The position numbers were made by a program, and so were the translations under genes. A stretch of 64,000 nucleotides of DNA from a virus. The stretch is taken from IMG/VR virus record IMGVR_UViG_3300026118_000001, positions 1 to 64,000 of that record. One strand, 5' to 3'. Under the pieces are notes generated by a model. The model was not told the DNA's origin and ran no database searches. It saw only the letters and a program-made list of their open reading frames with translations. This document shows, one piece after another, positions 42,454-52,161 of the stretch. Position 1 is the first letter of the stretch, and each line of letters begins with the position of its first letter.

Positions 42454-44286
42454 TTATCTATTAGATGATGTATTATATTTATTTCTTAATACTGGATATT
42501 GTTGATTTAACCAATTTAAATAATCCATATCTTGTTGTGTTGCTTTATTACCTAAAGCTCCTTGAGCAACAACAGTACCAATTTGTCCAACATTACCTGT
42601 TTTAAAATCTCTATTTGCTGTAACATCATGCTGTCTATCAATATTTCTTTGAGTTTGCATTTGAGCAATTGGTAATTGTGCTTGATTATAAGTGGAGGTA
42701 TTCATTTGGTCATATTGTTGTTGAATACCTGCTTTATTTCTAGTTAAATTTGATTGTAATCCAGCTAATGAACTCAAATAAGCACTAGAATTTCCACCAG
42801 AATTAACTCTTGCTTGTTCTCTCAACATTCTATTCTCCTGATCTGCTATTTGTAAAGCATTTGATGGATTATATTGTTTAAATTCAGGTTTAGCTATATC
42901 ATAAGTTTCAGGTGCTTTATTAGTAGCTAAAGCATATGTAGGGCCTAATAAGTTTCCAGCCATTATAGCTGCATCTTGCCAACTTGGTTTTGCTCTCATA
43001 CTTGGTTGTTGACTTGGTAATTTACTATATTCTCTATCAAATCCTGATTGAATAATATCAGATGTTGTATCCACTTCATCTAATGGATAATCATCTATTA
43101 TACCACCAGATGGATATTTCATTCCACCATAAGCATATTGTATTTCTTCTGGATGATCTTCTGGTCTTTGATAATGAGAACCACTATCTTCATTATTAAT
43201 ATTTAGTTTAGATATATCAACTCCAAGTTTTTTTGCATATTCATTTACTTTTGATTTTTTTAATAATTCTTGTTTATTAAATATTTCACTAAGTTTTTGT
43301 TGTTTTAATTGCATATTTAATTCTGCTGTTGATCTTGCTAATGAAGAAGATTTTTTATTATCTAAAACTTTTTCTTCTTTATTCACTTTATATTTTTCTG
43401 CCAATTTAGCAAAAGTTTTCTTTGATTCTGGATCTTTAAGTCTATCAGAATAAATTTGTGTACCATTTGGAATATTAACAGGAATACCTCCTTGTGCATG
43501 AGAATTTCCATCCACTTGCATTGTAGAACCATTTGGTGATCTCATTAATTCTTCATTTTCAATTTCAGCATTAGGATTTTCATTATCTATTGACATTCCT
43601 CCATTAGCATAAACTCCTTTTGGAATATGATAACCACCATAATTATATTTTTTAGAAGTTGGAGCTATTATTTGTTTCTTTATTGGAGGATAAAAATTAT
43701 TTAAATTAGCTAATGGAGTTACATATTTTTGTTTAGTTCCACCATTAGGAAAATAATCACTTGGAGTTAATGTAAATCCTTGAACTCCTCCATTATTATA
43801 ATTATATACTTCAGCATCATTTAAAAAATCTTGATGTATTCCACCATCTTCATGTTTCCATTTAGCCGCATTCCTAGCAAAATTAGCCATTTGTCTTACA
43901 TGAGGATTTTTAGAATGTAGTGCCTCTTCTGTAGTTTTACCTGTTCTTTGTTTATAAGCAGTAAATCTACCTTTATGTGAAGGTTTAATATGAATTCCAC
44001 CATTTTTATAAGCTGCTTGTGGAGCACCTTCAACTAATGGAGAATTTCTCATATTATTTATTTGTGTGCTATTTATTTTATTTAAATTTTGTTGATTTAA
44101 ATAATCTTTATCCTGCTGGTTTTGTTTTTGTTCTTGTAAATAACCTAAACCAGCACCAATTCCAGCACCTGCTAATGCTCCCCAAGGTCCAAATTCCATT
44201 CCAATTCCAGCACCAGAGATTGCACCATTTAATGCTCCTCCATATGGATAAATTTCTGTTTTTGCTTTTAACTTTGGTTTCTTCAT
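42454..44286 (-). CDS. virion cargo-like protein 1 (610 aa)
   Basis: The first gene after a promoter-like element. The N-terminus has a Gly/Ala-rich hydrophobic segment (GAISGAGIGMEFGPWGALAGA, quoted in part) as in membrane-penetrating internal proteins. Repeated NGG/YGG phrases (AAYKNGGIHIKPSHKGRF, KHEDGGIH) are typical of cargo proteins of crAss-like and related Bacteroidota phages. The middle (HAQGGIPVNIPNGTQIYSDR) resembles a short autoprocessing-like segment seen in this family. Likely packaged with the RNA polymerase; inferred from family pattern. Confidence 0.65.
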   Translation of the reverse strand: MKKPKLKAKTEIYPYGGALNGAISGAGIGMEFGPWGALAGAGIGAGLGYLQEQKQNQQDKDYLNQQNLNKINSTQINNMRNSPLVEGAPQAAYKNGGIHIKPSHKGRFTAYKQRTGKTTEEALHSKNPHVRQMANFARNAAKWKHEDGGIHQDFLNDAEVYNYNNGGVQGFTLTPSDYFPNGGTKQKYVTPLANLNNFYPPIKKQIIAPTSKKYNYGGYHIPKGVYANGGMSIDNENPNAEIENEELMRSPNGSTMQVDGNSHAQGGIPVNIPNGTQIYSDRLKDPESKKTFAKLAEKYKVNKEEKVLDNKKSSSLARSTAELNMQLKQQKLSEIFNKQELLKKSKVNEYAKKLGVDISKLNINNEDSGSHYQRPEDHPEEIQYAYGGMKYPSGGIIDDYPLDEVDTTSDIIQSGFDREYSKLPSQQPSMRAKPSWQDAAIMAGNLLGPTYALATNKAPETYDIAKPEFKQYNPSNALQIADQENRMLREQARVNSGGNSSAYLSSLAGLQSNLTRNKAGIQQQYDQMNTSTYNQAQLPIAQMQTQRNIDRQHDVTANRDFKTGNVGQIGTVVAQGALGNKATQQDMDYLNWLNQQYPVLRNKYNTSSNR

Positions 44287-44330
44287 AATTTTAATTGTTA
44301 TATGTTTTCTTTACATATATCTATCTATTA

Positions 44331-44364
44331 TAAATATACGTTTAATTTTTGAATTTTGCAACTT
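44331..44364 (-). promoter_or_regulatory. late promoter-like element before cargo protein 1
   Basis: On the - strand, AAGTTG (44364-44359), 20 bases, TATATTTA (44338-44331). The predicted start site lies about 40 bases before the ATG at 44286. The 136-base gap (44287-44422) holds this element and no clear terminator for the upstream gene. Confidence 0.7.
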
Positions 44365-44422
44365 AATTACATTATAAATTGTTATAATATAATTTATTTA
44401 ATTATAAGTATAATTTTATTTA

Positions 44423-47400
44423 TTATCTAGGAGATTGTCTAAATTCTGTTGTTATAAGACTTGTTTTTAATAAATTACTATTTGGATTATTATATTGTAA
44501 TTCAATATTAATGTATTTATCTCTCATTCTTTCACCAAATAATTTTCTTGTTGCTGATATATCTATCATAATATCAGGACTATTAGAAGTTGTATATAAT
44601 ACCCTATTTCTAGGAATATCTAACTTCCATATTCTTTCTGGTCTTCTAATATTATTATCTACTATTAAATCTATCCAATCAGTATTCTGATAGTCATTTG
44701 TAACTCTTATTTTCTTCCAAGTATCATCATTATTGTTAATATTTGGATTATTTTCATTAACCGATTGTGTAATTATTTCAAGATTATCAAATACTTTAGT
44801 TTCATTTGGAGAATCATTAACTATATATTTTATAGTTGATGGTTGTTTTACTCCATAAAATTCATTATAATTTCCTTTCTCATTTACATAAATAGTTTGA
44901 ATGTCATCAAATGTAAATACATTTGTATAATCTGATATATATAGTTTTGGAACAAATGATTTGAAAGAAACAAATGTACCAGTTAAATTACTATAAGTAA
45001 TAGTAAATGAACTTTGAATTCCATTTACTAATCCATTATGTACTGTATAATAAATTTTATCTCTAAGTACATCATAAATTGCTGATATACCACTTAATCC
45101 ATTAGGATTGACATCCCAACAAGCTTTATCTATTAAATCATGTTTAAAGTTCTTGATTAAATAAGCATATAATCCTTTAACATCTGATATAGGAGCCATT
45201 GAAGATCCATCTTTAGTATTTTGGAAATTCATTAGTTTCTTTAGATTTGTATCCATCCAGAATAATCCAGATTTAGTATTTAAAATACTTCCTTGATGTC
45301 TAGTTCCACTAGTATTAGAAATATAATCATGTCTTTGTAACTTATTACCAAATCCTAATTGAATTTGAGAGTCCACATCAGGATTATTTAAATCTCCAAT
45401 GAACACTCTAGGATTAACTTGTAATATACCAAATGCTCTATCTTGCCAGAAAAACATTTTACTATCATGATTTATAATTCCATTTATTTCTCCATATTGA
45501 CCATCAGCATCCCATACATCTCCAATAGGAAAAACACTCCAATTATCAACTAATTCTCCATTAATCTTGACATTTGAAGCAGCAAATCTATTAATCCATT
45601 TATCCACTTGAAAGAAAGTTGATGGGGGAGGAAAATAACTTCTAAGGTTATCTTCTGCTGAATATACAGTAAAATAATTTCCTGATTCTATAATATCAGC
45701 TTCATTGTTATTAGCATCTAATGTATAAGTATTATTGGCTCTATCACCAGGTAATAAATCAATATTTATATCAGTTTCTAATGGTACTGTATGTATAATT
45801 CCTCTTATATATCCTGTTGAATTTCCCCAATTTTTTCTATAAGTGAGAGAATCATATAAACAAACAAATATATCTCCTCCAAATACTTCTGGAGTTTCTA
45901 TTGGATCAGCAATTATACCTAATGGAATTGGTCTAAAATGCCCACATGATATATATGTATTTTCAGATCTATCTGAATATGTTCTTCCTCCATATTGTCC
46001 AGGATTATCAATAACAATATTAGATATTATAATTGAACTATTTCCAACACTTGCTAAACTATTTTGAGTTTCTATAAAATAAGCATATTGACCAAAATTA
46101 TCTTGGGCAACATTTGGATCAGAATAATTAATTGTTCTATTATTTATAGATAGACCACTTGATGTGTTTATTTCTGAATTTGGATAACTTTCTTGTCCTG
46201 ATAAAAGAGTTGATTGAATTATTGGATTTGCTATATTATAACTTGGTGGTGAAGATATACCATAATATTTAAATGTATATTGGTCACTACTACTTGGACC
46301 AGTATAATGTACAGAATTAGTTAAACTTAATTGTTGTACAGTTTTTAATTTCATTGATGTATCAATAGTTTTTCCACTTCTTCCAACTCTTGGATAATGT
46401 ATAAAAAATTTATTTATTGGAGAACCTGCTAAATTTTGTATATTTATTCCCAAATCAGCAACTAAACTGTTTGATCTTTGTATAGCAGAATTAATAAAAC
46501 CTTGATTAATAATTGTTCTATCAGCATATTTTCTCTGTACCCTTACTATTGAATATCCTCCAATACTATCAGAAATTTGATCTAGTCCTGATATAGAAAA
46601 TAATATACCTAGTGTTCTTGTTTGTGCTTGTAATGCTCCAGTGCTACTTGTAGTTAATGTTAATGTTCTAAAATCTCCTGAAGGACTTGTTGGATTTGAT
46701 TGAAAATGATCTGGAAATTTAATATCACCTATCCATTTAACAAATAAAGGTTGCATAGATTTTGTAAAAAATTGAATACCAAATCTGTAAACTTCTCCTC
46801 TCATATATCCTTTTAATAATCCAGAATATTGAGGATTTTTATAAGTACTATAAAATGTAGAACCATTACCATTTGAATAACGTTGATAATCTATTGGACT
46901 TTTTACTAATAAATTTTGAGAAACATTTTCTGGATAGGCTATAAACCAAGGAGCAAATGCTGCTGAATTAGTTACACCTCCATCAACATTTATTTGTTCT
47001 GTTATAAATGTATATGATACATTTGGTCCAGCTCCTCCTAATACATTAGTGTTGGGTTTATAATAGCAAGCATTACCACTTGTATAATCATTAATACAAT
47101 CAGAAGTTTGTGGTAATGCAGAAGCAGCAGCTAGTGTGTATGATGAATTTATATTATTATTTGTAAGTCTTATATCTTGAGAATTTGGAGAAAAAGATCT
47201 GAATGCTCTAGCATCAAAATTATCTAATGTATTAACTAATTCATTCTTTAAGTTTGCAGCAATTAATAAATTATCTTTTTCAGCAATTGTCTTACAATGT
47301 GTAAATCCATTATATTGTTGTACAGAGGCTTGTGAATCTGTTATTATTATACCATTTACAATAGCTGATTGATCTACAGAAAAAGTGATTGAAGATTGAT

Positions 47401-48550
47401 TATTTATGGACTTAGTATCTACTCTAACAGATCTTCTATTTACACCAAAATCATCTGTTTCTCTTATAACAACATAAAATTCTATGTTATCAAAATTAAT
47501 ATCAATATTATCAACTTGCCATGTTATTATTTTTGGTGTACTACTTGTATCTCCTACATAACCTTGAAAACTGGATGACATTGCTGTAGCTCCAACACTA
47601 ACTAAATTACTTATTTCAGAATTAACACTATCTTTAGAAAGATTTTTAGTTAATTTATAATAAGATTGATATACACCACTATGTAAAGCATTTGTTCCAC
47701 CATCTAATAAACTAACAAATATAGGTTTATAAATTAATACATTTGGAGAAATAGAAAGTATTTCTGGATTTTGTGTCATCACATTAGGATCAGCAACATT
47801 AATTGATCTTAAAGGATTATAAAAGTCAGTAAACCATATTTTTCTTATAGCATCAGTTTCATATCTTGTTACTATACCTGTTTGTGGAAAATTCCAATAT
47901 GTTGACCAATTTAAATTAGCAGCATATATTAATTGAAAAGATGCTGATAATGGATCAAAAGATTCAGTATCATATGAAAATCTCCATATAAATCCATAAC
48001 CATTTCCTGTAGTTTTAGGATCAATATCATCACATGATGTTGTAAATATATATATTTCTCTATTTATTATACCATAACCAATTGGTTTTTGTATGGTGGT
48101 TAATGGAATCTCTAAATTAGAATTTATTCTTAATCCTGTACCACTTACAGTAGTTAATAATAATGCAGATTTTTCAACTATAACCACTCTATTATCATCA
48201 TAAAAAACAGAAATTAAATTACTGGTAATTAATGAAGCATAATTAGTGATAATAAAAGTATATAGATCAAAATTAGTTGATCCAGTTGTACTAGGAAATA
48301 TTGTAGATACATTATTTATAGTAATAGTGTTATTTGCATTTATCTTTATAACACTCCAATTATGAATTGGAAATGATGTAGGAATAGTTGATTGTAACTT
48401 ATTTCCTTTAGAATTAGTTAATACAATAGAACCATTAATTTCATCTAATATAATATCAACATTTAAAGCGTTAGTATATGTATTAGGTTTATTAACAAGT
48501 TGATTTCTATCAGCATCTAAACCTCCTAAAAAGTTTGTAGTAGATTTCAT
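44423..48550 (-). CDS. large tail protein, muzzle/stabilisation-like (1375 aa)
   Basis: A beta-rich structural protein beginning STTNFLGGLDADRNQLVNK, a start typical of the large tail proteins of crAss-like phages annotated as stabilisation or muzzle protein. Asn/Ser/Thr content is high and long helices are absent. It closes with short basic segments (FRQSPR). It follows two ring/tail-like genes and precedes the cargo proteins, in the order expected for the tail and cargo module. Which tail component it is cannot be settled from sequence alone. Confidence 0.7.
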   Translation of the reverse strand: MKSTTNFLGGLDADRNQLVNKPNTYTNALNVDIILDEINGSIVLTNSKGNKLQSTIPTSFPIHNWSVIKINANNTITINNVSTIFPSTTGSTNFDLYTFIITNYASLITSNLISVFYDDNRVVIVEKSALLLTTVSGTGLRINSNLEIPLTTIQKPIGYGIINREIYIFTTSCDDIDPKTTGNGYGFIWRFSYDTESFDPLSASFQLIYAANLNWSTYWNFPQTGIVTRYETDAIRKIWFTDFYNPLRSINVADPNVMTQNPEILSISPNVLIYKPIFVSLLDGGTNALHSGVYQSYYKLTKNLSKDSVNSEISNLVSVGATAMSSSFQGYVGDTSSTPKIITWQVDNIDINFDNIEFYVVIRETDDFGVNRRSVRVDTKSINNQSSITFSVDQSAIVNGIIITDSQASVQQYNGFTHCKTIAEKDNLLIAANLKNELVNTLDNFDARAFRSFSPNSQDIRLTNNNINSSYTLAAASALPQTSDCINDYTSGNACYYKPNTNVLGGAGPNVSYTFITEQINVDGGVTNSAAFAPWFIAYPENVSQNLLVKSPIDYQRYSNGNGSTFYSTYKNPQYSGLLKGYMRGEVYRFGIQFFTKSMQPLFVKWIGDIKFPDHFQSNPTSPSGDFRTLTLTTSSTGALQAQTRTLGILFSISGLDQISDSIGGYSIVRVQRKYADRTIINQGFINSAIQRSNSLVADLGINIQNLAGSPINKFFIHYPRVGRSGKTIDTSMKLKTVQQLSLTNSVHYTGPSSSDQYTFKYYGISSPPSYNIANPIIQSTLLSGQESYPNSEINTSSGLSINNRTINYSDPNVAQDNFGQYAYFIETQNSLASVGNSSIIISNIVIDNPGQYGGRTYSDRSENTYISCGHFRPIPLGIIADPIETPEVFGGDIFVCLYDSLTYRKNWGNSTGYIRGIIHTVPLETDINIDLLPGDRANNTYTLDANNNEADIIESGNYFTVYSAEDNLRSYFPPPSTFFQVDKWINRFAASNVKINGELVDNWSVFPIGDVWDADGQYGEINGIINHDSKMFFWQDRAFGILQVNPRVFIGDLNNPDVDSQIQLGFGNKLQRHDYISNTSGTRHQGSILNTKSGLFWMDTNLKKLMNFQNTKDGSSMAPISDVKGLYAYLIKNFKHDLIDKACWDVNPNGLSGISAIYDVLRDKIYYTVHNGLVNGIQSSFTITYSNLTGTFVSFKSFVPKLYISDYTNVFTFDDIQTIYVNEKGNYNEFYGVKQPSTIKYIVNDSPNETKVFDNLEIITQSVNENNPNINNNDDTWKKIRVTNDYQNTDWIDLIVDNNIRRPERIWKLDIPRNRVLYTTSNSPDIMIDISATRKLFGERMRDKYINIELQYNNPNSNLLKTSLITTEFRQSPR

Positions 48551-48551
48551 A

Positions 48552-49286
48552 TTAAATATTTAAATTTTCTCTTCTTGGCATATTTCTAAAATTTTTAGAA
48601 TATTCCCTACGCATAGGCATTAACCTAGTCATAATACTTGTAAGATTTTCTAATTGTGCTGTATTAGGCATATTACCACTACCTCTAGCACTATTAACAT
48701 AAAATAACCAATTTGCTTCTGAAGCATCTTTAACTTTATCTGTTATTTTTCCTTTTCTCCATTCTCTATAATCAATCATATGAATTATAAAAGATTCAAT
48801 TGCTTTCTGATAATATATATCATCTGGGATCATTGGAAATCCATCTTCATCTAAATGTATTCCTAAATAATTAATACAAACACTTTTATCTTCATCTGGT
48901 AGATTACTATCAATTCCATTATTAATATTTGTTATTAAATAACTATCATTTAAATAAAATGTATTACCACAATTATCTCCTTTACAAATAGGAACTTGAC
49001 ATGAATGACAAGCATAATTATTTGCTGCACTTTGACTAGCCCAATATAAAGGTTGTTGTTTATAATTAATATCAATTAGTTTATGAAAACCACATGGTAA
49101 TTTAGCTTTTCCATTAGCTAATGTAATACAATCAGTTATTTCATCATATTGGCCATATACTCCAATTAACTCTAATGCTTCTGCTGCAAACTCAACCATA
49201 TCATTAACAGGTATTTCATAGTTTATATCTAAACTGCGATATACTTTAGCTATTATTCTATTGATACTAATATATCCACTTATCAT
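48552..49286 (-). CDS. ring/tail-tube-like protein (244 aa)
   Basis: Begins with ISINRIIAKVYRSLDINYEI then DMVEFAAEALELIGVYGQYD, a helical start resembling connector or tail-ring proteins of crAss-like phages. It has a Cys-rich part (YACHSCQVPICKGDNCGN) that may bind a metal. The C-terminal segment is helical, with RLMPMRREYSKNFRN. Encoded immediately before the large tail protein in the operon. The precise ring position is unknown. Confidence 0.6.
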   Translation of the reverse strand: MISGYISINRIIAKVYRSLDINYEIPVNDMVEFAAEALELIGVYGQYDEITDCITLANGKAKLPCGFHKLIDINYKQQPLYWASQSAANNYACHSCQVPICKGDNCGNTFYLNDSYLITNINNGIDSNLPDEDKSVCINYLGIHLDEDGFPMIPDDIYYQKAIESFIIHMIDYREWRKGKITDKVKDASEANWLFYVNSARGSGNMPNTAQLENLTSIMTRLMPMRREYSKNFRNMPRRENLNI

Positions 49287-49287
49287 T

Positions 49288-49737
49288 TTATTTAAGTTTA
49301 AAAAAATCTACTTTTTTAATATTTATTGCTGGAGCAATTGTTCTTTTAGCTTTTCTACAAGGAATAAATTTATATCTTGTTTTGCCTATTATAATTGCAT
49401 TCCTCTTATTCCAATACCATTGATATGTATATTTCTGGTCAAAATATATTACAAATCCATTTTCTTTTGTTCTTTTATAATCAACAGCCCAATATTTCTT
49501 TTGTTTATTATAAGACATTTCATTTTTAATTATTTGTAACATTCCCAATCTATAAGGAATTTCAAATTCATTAGAATTATTAACTACTTGATCTAATATT
49601 TCTAAATTACATTCTTTAATTATTTTGGAATATTCTTTATAAGAAATTGGTTTTTCTTTATGTTTAGCTTTATAATAATTGTAAAAATCTCTTAAATTAA
49701 TATCACTTGGCTTTTTTCCTTTTGTTCTCTTTCTCAT
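49288..49737 (-). CDS. conserved basic phage protein (149 aa)
   Basis: RKRTKGKKPSDINLRDFYNYYKAKH and PISYKEYSKIIKECN form an N-terminal pattern recognisable from other Bacteroidota phages, where the protein has no known function. The whole protein is strongly basic and the second half is beta-rich with many aromatic residues (FDQKYTYQWYWNKRNAI), suggesting nucleic-acid binding. It is sandwiched between two ring/tail-like genes. Confidence 0.6.
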   Translation of the reverse strand: MRKRTKGKKPSDINLRDFYNYYKAKHKEKPISYKEYSKIIKECNLEILDQVVNNSNEFEIPYRLGMLQIIKNEMSYNKQKKYWAVDYKRTKENGFVIYFDQKYTYQWYWNKRNAIIIGKTRYKFIPCRKAKRTIAPAINIKKVDFFKLK

Positions 49738-50441
49738 TAAGAATTAGCTTGTTTTTCCTCTGCTTTTTGCTTATTTGTAGATCCATCTAGATTATTAGTA
49801 TTTTTCATGTCAAATGTCATAAATGGAGCAACTTTTGTCTTTAATATAATATCAGTTATTTGTGTAGCTAATGTTAATGAAACTGGATATGGACTGTCAT
49901 CTGTAAAGCATAAATTACCAGAACAATCTGCAAATCTTTTTAAATCTGAAGGAGTTTCAAATAATCCAGCAACTTCTACTACTTCTAAAAATTGGTCATT
50001 TGAAATATACAAATAATCATTTTTAACATACCAGCCTCTTTTATTTCCTGTATATTTATTATATTGTTGATATTTAGATTTAATTGGATTTGATTTAGAA
50101 ATCATATTTCCGTCAATTGTACTAACAGAAACTAACCAATTATCTCTCCAAGAATCTATAGTTGAGGGAAGTCTCAGTTTAGATTTTAATAAATAACAAC
50201 CACTATCTACCGTGCAACATTCTGAAGCATCTACTTGCTCTAATTCTACACATGGGATATAAGAAATCCAAGAATCATTAATATCATCATGTTTGTTTAA
50301 ACTTTGAGATATTAATATTGATCTTGTTTGCTCAACCCAATAGGCAATTTGTTGAGTTGGTATTTTGAATTCAGAAGGTAATCCTCCAGAAGAAGCAATC
50401 TCCAAAATATCATATACCATATGATTTAATGTAATACTCAT
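49737..50441 (-). CDS. ring/tail-like structural protein (234 aa)
   Basis: SITLNHMVYDILEIASSGGLPSE, quoted in part, is an N-terminal pattern known from crAss-like structural proteins. The middle is beta-rich with a Cys pair (ASECCTVDSGCYLL) and the C-terminus charged. It is the first gene of the tail operon, preceded by a promoter-like element that overlaps a terminator. It is probably part of the collar or ring stack; the exact role is not determined. Confidence 0.65.
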   Translation of the reverse strand: MSITLNHMVYDILEIASSGGLPSEFKIPTQQIAYWVEQTRSILISQSLNKHDDINDSWISYIPCVELEQVDASECCTVDSGCYLLKSKLRLPSTIDSWRDNWLVSVSTIDGNMISKSNPIKSKYQQYNKYTGNKRGWYVKNDYLYISNDQFLEVVEVAGLFETPSDLKRFADCSGNLCFTDDSPYPVSLTLATQITDIILKTKVAPFMTFDMKNTNNLDGSTNKQKAEEKQANS

Positions 50442-50463
50442 TTTAGTTTAGTTTTAAATAAAA

Positions 50464-50485
50464 AAAGGTCATAAATTTGACCTTT
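50464..50485 (-). terminator. terminator hairpin after the lysis cassette
   Basis: On the - strand, AAAGGTCA (50485-50478), a 6-base loop and TGACCTTT (50471-50464), then a T-rich run of TTTT ATTT type. It would end transcripts reading through from the spanin-like genes. Its first arm touches the -7 box of the promoter for the tail operon. Confidence 0.85.
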
Positions 50486-50518
50486 AAATATACTCATTAT
50501 TTTTGTAATTTACAACTT
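50485..50518 (-). promoter_or_regulatory. late promoter-like element before the tail operon
   Basis: On the - strand, AAGTTG (50518-50513), 20 bases, TATATTTA (50492-50485). The start site is expected near 50480, inside the terminator's first arm, so promoter-born transcripts would lack part of the hairpin. Confidence 0.7.
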
Positions 50519-50521
50519 ATT

Positions 50522-50935
50522 TTAAATTATTATATTAAATAATATTATTCCTATAATAATAAATGTTTCTGTTATAATTAATTTTGTTTTTATTTTATTC
50601 TTCTTTTCTAAATTTCTTATTTCTCTTACATTTGATTTTAAAAATTCATCTTGATCCTTAATAAATACTGATTGAGAATCAATAATAATATTTTGATCTC
50701 TAATTATTAGGGTGTCATTGGATAGTTGCTTTTGACAAATATTATAATTAATAGTAATTAAAGAATCTTCAGTTTCAAAAAAATGTTCTTTTGTATCTTG
50801 TAATATGAAATATTGTATCTCATTAAGAGTTAATGAAATACTATTATTATCTAATACCTTTTGAGCGTAAGATGGAATCCACAATATAATTAGCAGATTT
50901 AATACTATTAATGTTCTTATCCTTTTTAAGTTCAT
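50522..50935 (-). CDS. spanin-like protein with signal peptide and C-terminal membrane segment (137 aa)
   Basis: N-terminal signal-peptide-like stretch (RTLIVLNLLIILWIPSYAQK, cut likely after SYA), a middle with coiled-coil potential, and a hydrophobic C-terminus (IITETFIIIGIILFNIII). No lipobox Cys is seen. The gene overlaps the previous one (50847-51224) by 89 bases, as in nested Rz/Rz1 spanin pairs. It could be a one-piece spanin-like protein linking inner and outer membranes. The role is inferred from layout. Confidence 0.55.
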   Translation of the reverse strand: MNLKRIRTLIVLNLLIILWIPSYAQKVLDNNSISLTLNEIQYFILQDTKEHFFETEDSLITINYNICQKQLSNDTLIIRDQNIIIDSQSVFIKDQDEFLKSNVREIRNLEKKNKIKTKLIITETFIIIGIILFNIII

Positions 50936-51224
50936 TTTGATACTTATTATAATTTAATTTTATTTTTTTATTATTATCTACCATTTGTAGTGATAAAGAA
51001 TCATTTAGTCTATTTAATTCAACTATTTCCTGTTGTTTTAATCTAATACTATCATTCAATACTGATTCTCTTTTTTTAAATTCATTATATTGATTTTCAA
51101 TACAATTTGATTTATCTGTAGAATCAGAAAATTCATTATACCACCCACAAGTGGTTATCCCTGTTATTATAACTAGTCCTATTATAGATAGTATAATATA
51201 ATCATTAAATGTGAATCCTTTCAT
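50847..51224 (-). CDS. i-spanin-like coiled-coil membrane protein (125 aa)
   Basis: The frame is open from 51275, but the Met at 51224 (MKGFTFNDYIILSIIGLVII) has a much smaller overlap with the upstream gene and is preferred. One N-terminal membrane segment is followed by a long coiled coil (SVLNDSIRLKQQEIVELNRL), the layout of inner-membrane spanins. It overlaps the next gene by 89 bases. Lies in the lysis cassette. Confidence 0.65.
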   Translation of the reverse strand: MKGFTFNDYIILSIIGLVIITGITTCGWYNEFSDSTDKSNCIENQYNEFKKRESVLNDSIRLKQQEIVELNRLNDSLSLQMVDNNKKIKLNYNKYQNELKKDKNINSIKSANYIVDSILRSKGIR

Positions 51225-51453
51225 TTTTTCCTTTTTTAAATTTTCCATATTCATTAATACCAAAAAGAGTTGCAATAAAAGTATAATCTATAGTGAGTAT
51301 CATTTCTAATTGAGAAAAATTTCCTAGAGATAACCATTTAATATGAATTGCAATTACACATAATATTATAGTAAATGCAGATAGTTTTTTAGAACTAAAT
51401 CCAATAGATTTATTATCAAATGAATTAATTAATTTGGTAATAATTTGTTTCAT
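51205..51453 (-). CDS. holin-like two-pass membrane protein (82 aa)
   Basis: Two predicted membrane segments (AFTIILCVIAIHIKWLSL and LTIDYTFIATLFGINEY) with a basic C-terminal tail. The sequence type is common beside endolysin genes in Bacteroidota phages. It starts at the stop of the lysozyme gene, so it is a likely holin or holin partner. Confidence 0.65.
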   Translation of the reverse strand: MKQIITKLINSFDNKSIGFSSKKLSAFTIILCVIAIHIKWLSLGNFSQLEMILTIDYTFIATLFGINEYGKFKKGKNERIHI

Positions 51454-51908
51454 TATTTTTTGAAATATAAATCTGCTTCTTTTTGTCGTCTCAAAGTTAA
51501 TCCATTTAATACTTTTCTACAACTTTTATTCCATTTTTTAAATTCTTCTTTAATAGAAATATCATTTGGATTTAAGTTTACCTTTTTTAGTAAAGTAGAG
51601 GATTTTAAATTTTGTATTCCAACATTATATGCAAAACATACTAATGCTGAAAATTGATTTTCTGTGATATCATCTCTGGTTATAGAGTCAACTCCTAATT
51701 CAAAAGGAGTTAATGTATTTAAAAGTAATTCTGTAGCTCTTTCTTCTGTAATTATATCTCCTAATTTAAATTTATTACCTTTTTCATCATGTGTACTTCC
51801 AAATCCAATTGTTATTGGTAGATTTCCACTTCCAGGATCTACATAAGCTTTTAAACTTAATCCTTCAGAAGATTTAATCAATGTAAGTCCATCTTTATTT
51901 ATCTTCAT
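51453..51908 (-). CDS. T4-type lysozyme (endolysin)
   Basis: A phage-type muramidase that cuts peptidoglycan. The frame is open from 51950, but the Met at 51908 (MKINKDGLTLIKSSEGL) matches the family start and is preferred. The catalytic triad pattern is SSEGLSLKAYVDPGS (catalytic Glu at residue 15, Asp in YVD) and TIGFGST (Thr). ENQFSALVCFAYNVG and RRQKEADLYFK complete the family. No signal peptide is seen, so release needs a holin; candidates are encoded on both sides. Confidence 0.92.
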   Translation of the reverse strand: MKINKDGLTLIKSSEGLSLKAYVDPGSGNLPITIGFGSTHDEKGNKFKLGDIITEERATELLLNTLTPFELGVDSITRDDITENQFSALVCFAYNVGIQNLKSSTLLKKVNLNPNDISIKEEFKKWNKSCRKVLNGLTLRRQKEADLYFKK

Positions 51909-52161
51909 TATCTTCTTTAAATTTAGGTTTCCTTTTTTTAATCCATCCATTATCTTGTAGGAATTTAATAAATGTTATAAATCCTACTACCATAGCTGTT
52001 CCCCAAGCACCCCATTGAAATATAGTACTAATAGCATCAACTTCATCTGAATGTGTTTTAAAAAAAGAAATCCATTCTCCTGTTAAAGCAAGTAAAATAG
52101 AAGTTGCCAAACATTTAGTGTTTGTTGTGTTTGGATCTGAACAAATTAATTCCATATTCAT
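51895..52161 (-). CDS. holin-like single-pass membrane protein (88 aa)
   Basis: Contains ILLALTGEWISFFKTHSDEV, then IFQWGAWGTAMVVGFITFIK, a hydrophobic segment ending in a basic tail. The LTG(E/D)W and QWGAW phrases recur in small proteins next to endolysin genes of Bacteroidota phages. It overlaps the lysozyme start by 14 bases. A holin role is likely but not shown. Confidence 0.6.
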   Translation of the reverse strand: MNMELICSDPNTTNTKCLATSILLALTGEWISFFKTHSDEVDAISTIFQWGAWGTAMVVGFITFIKFLQDNGWIKKRKPKFKEDNEDK

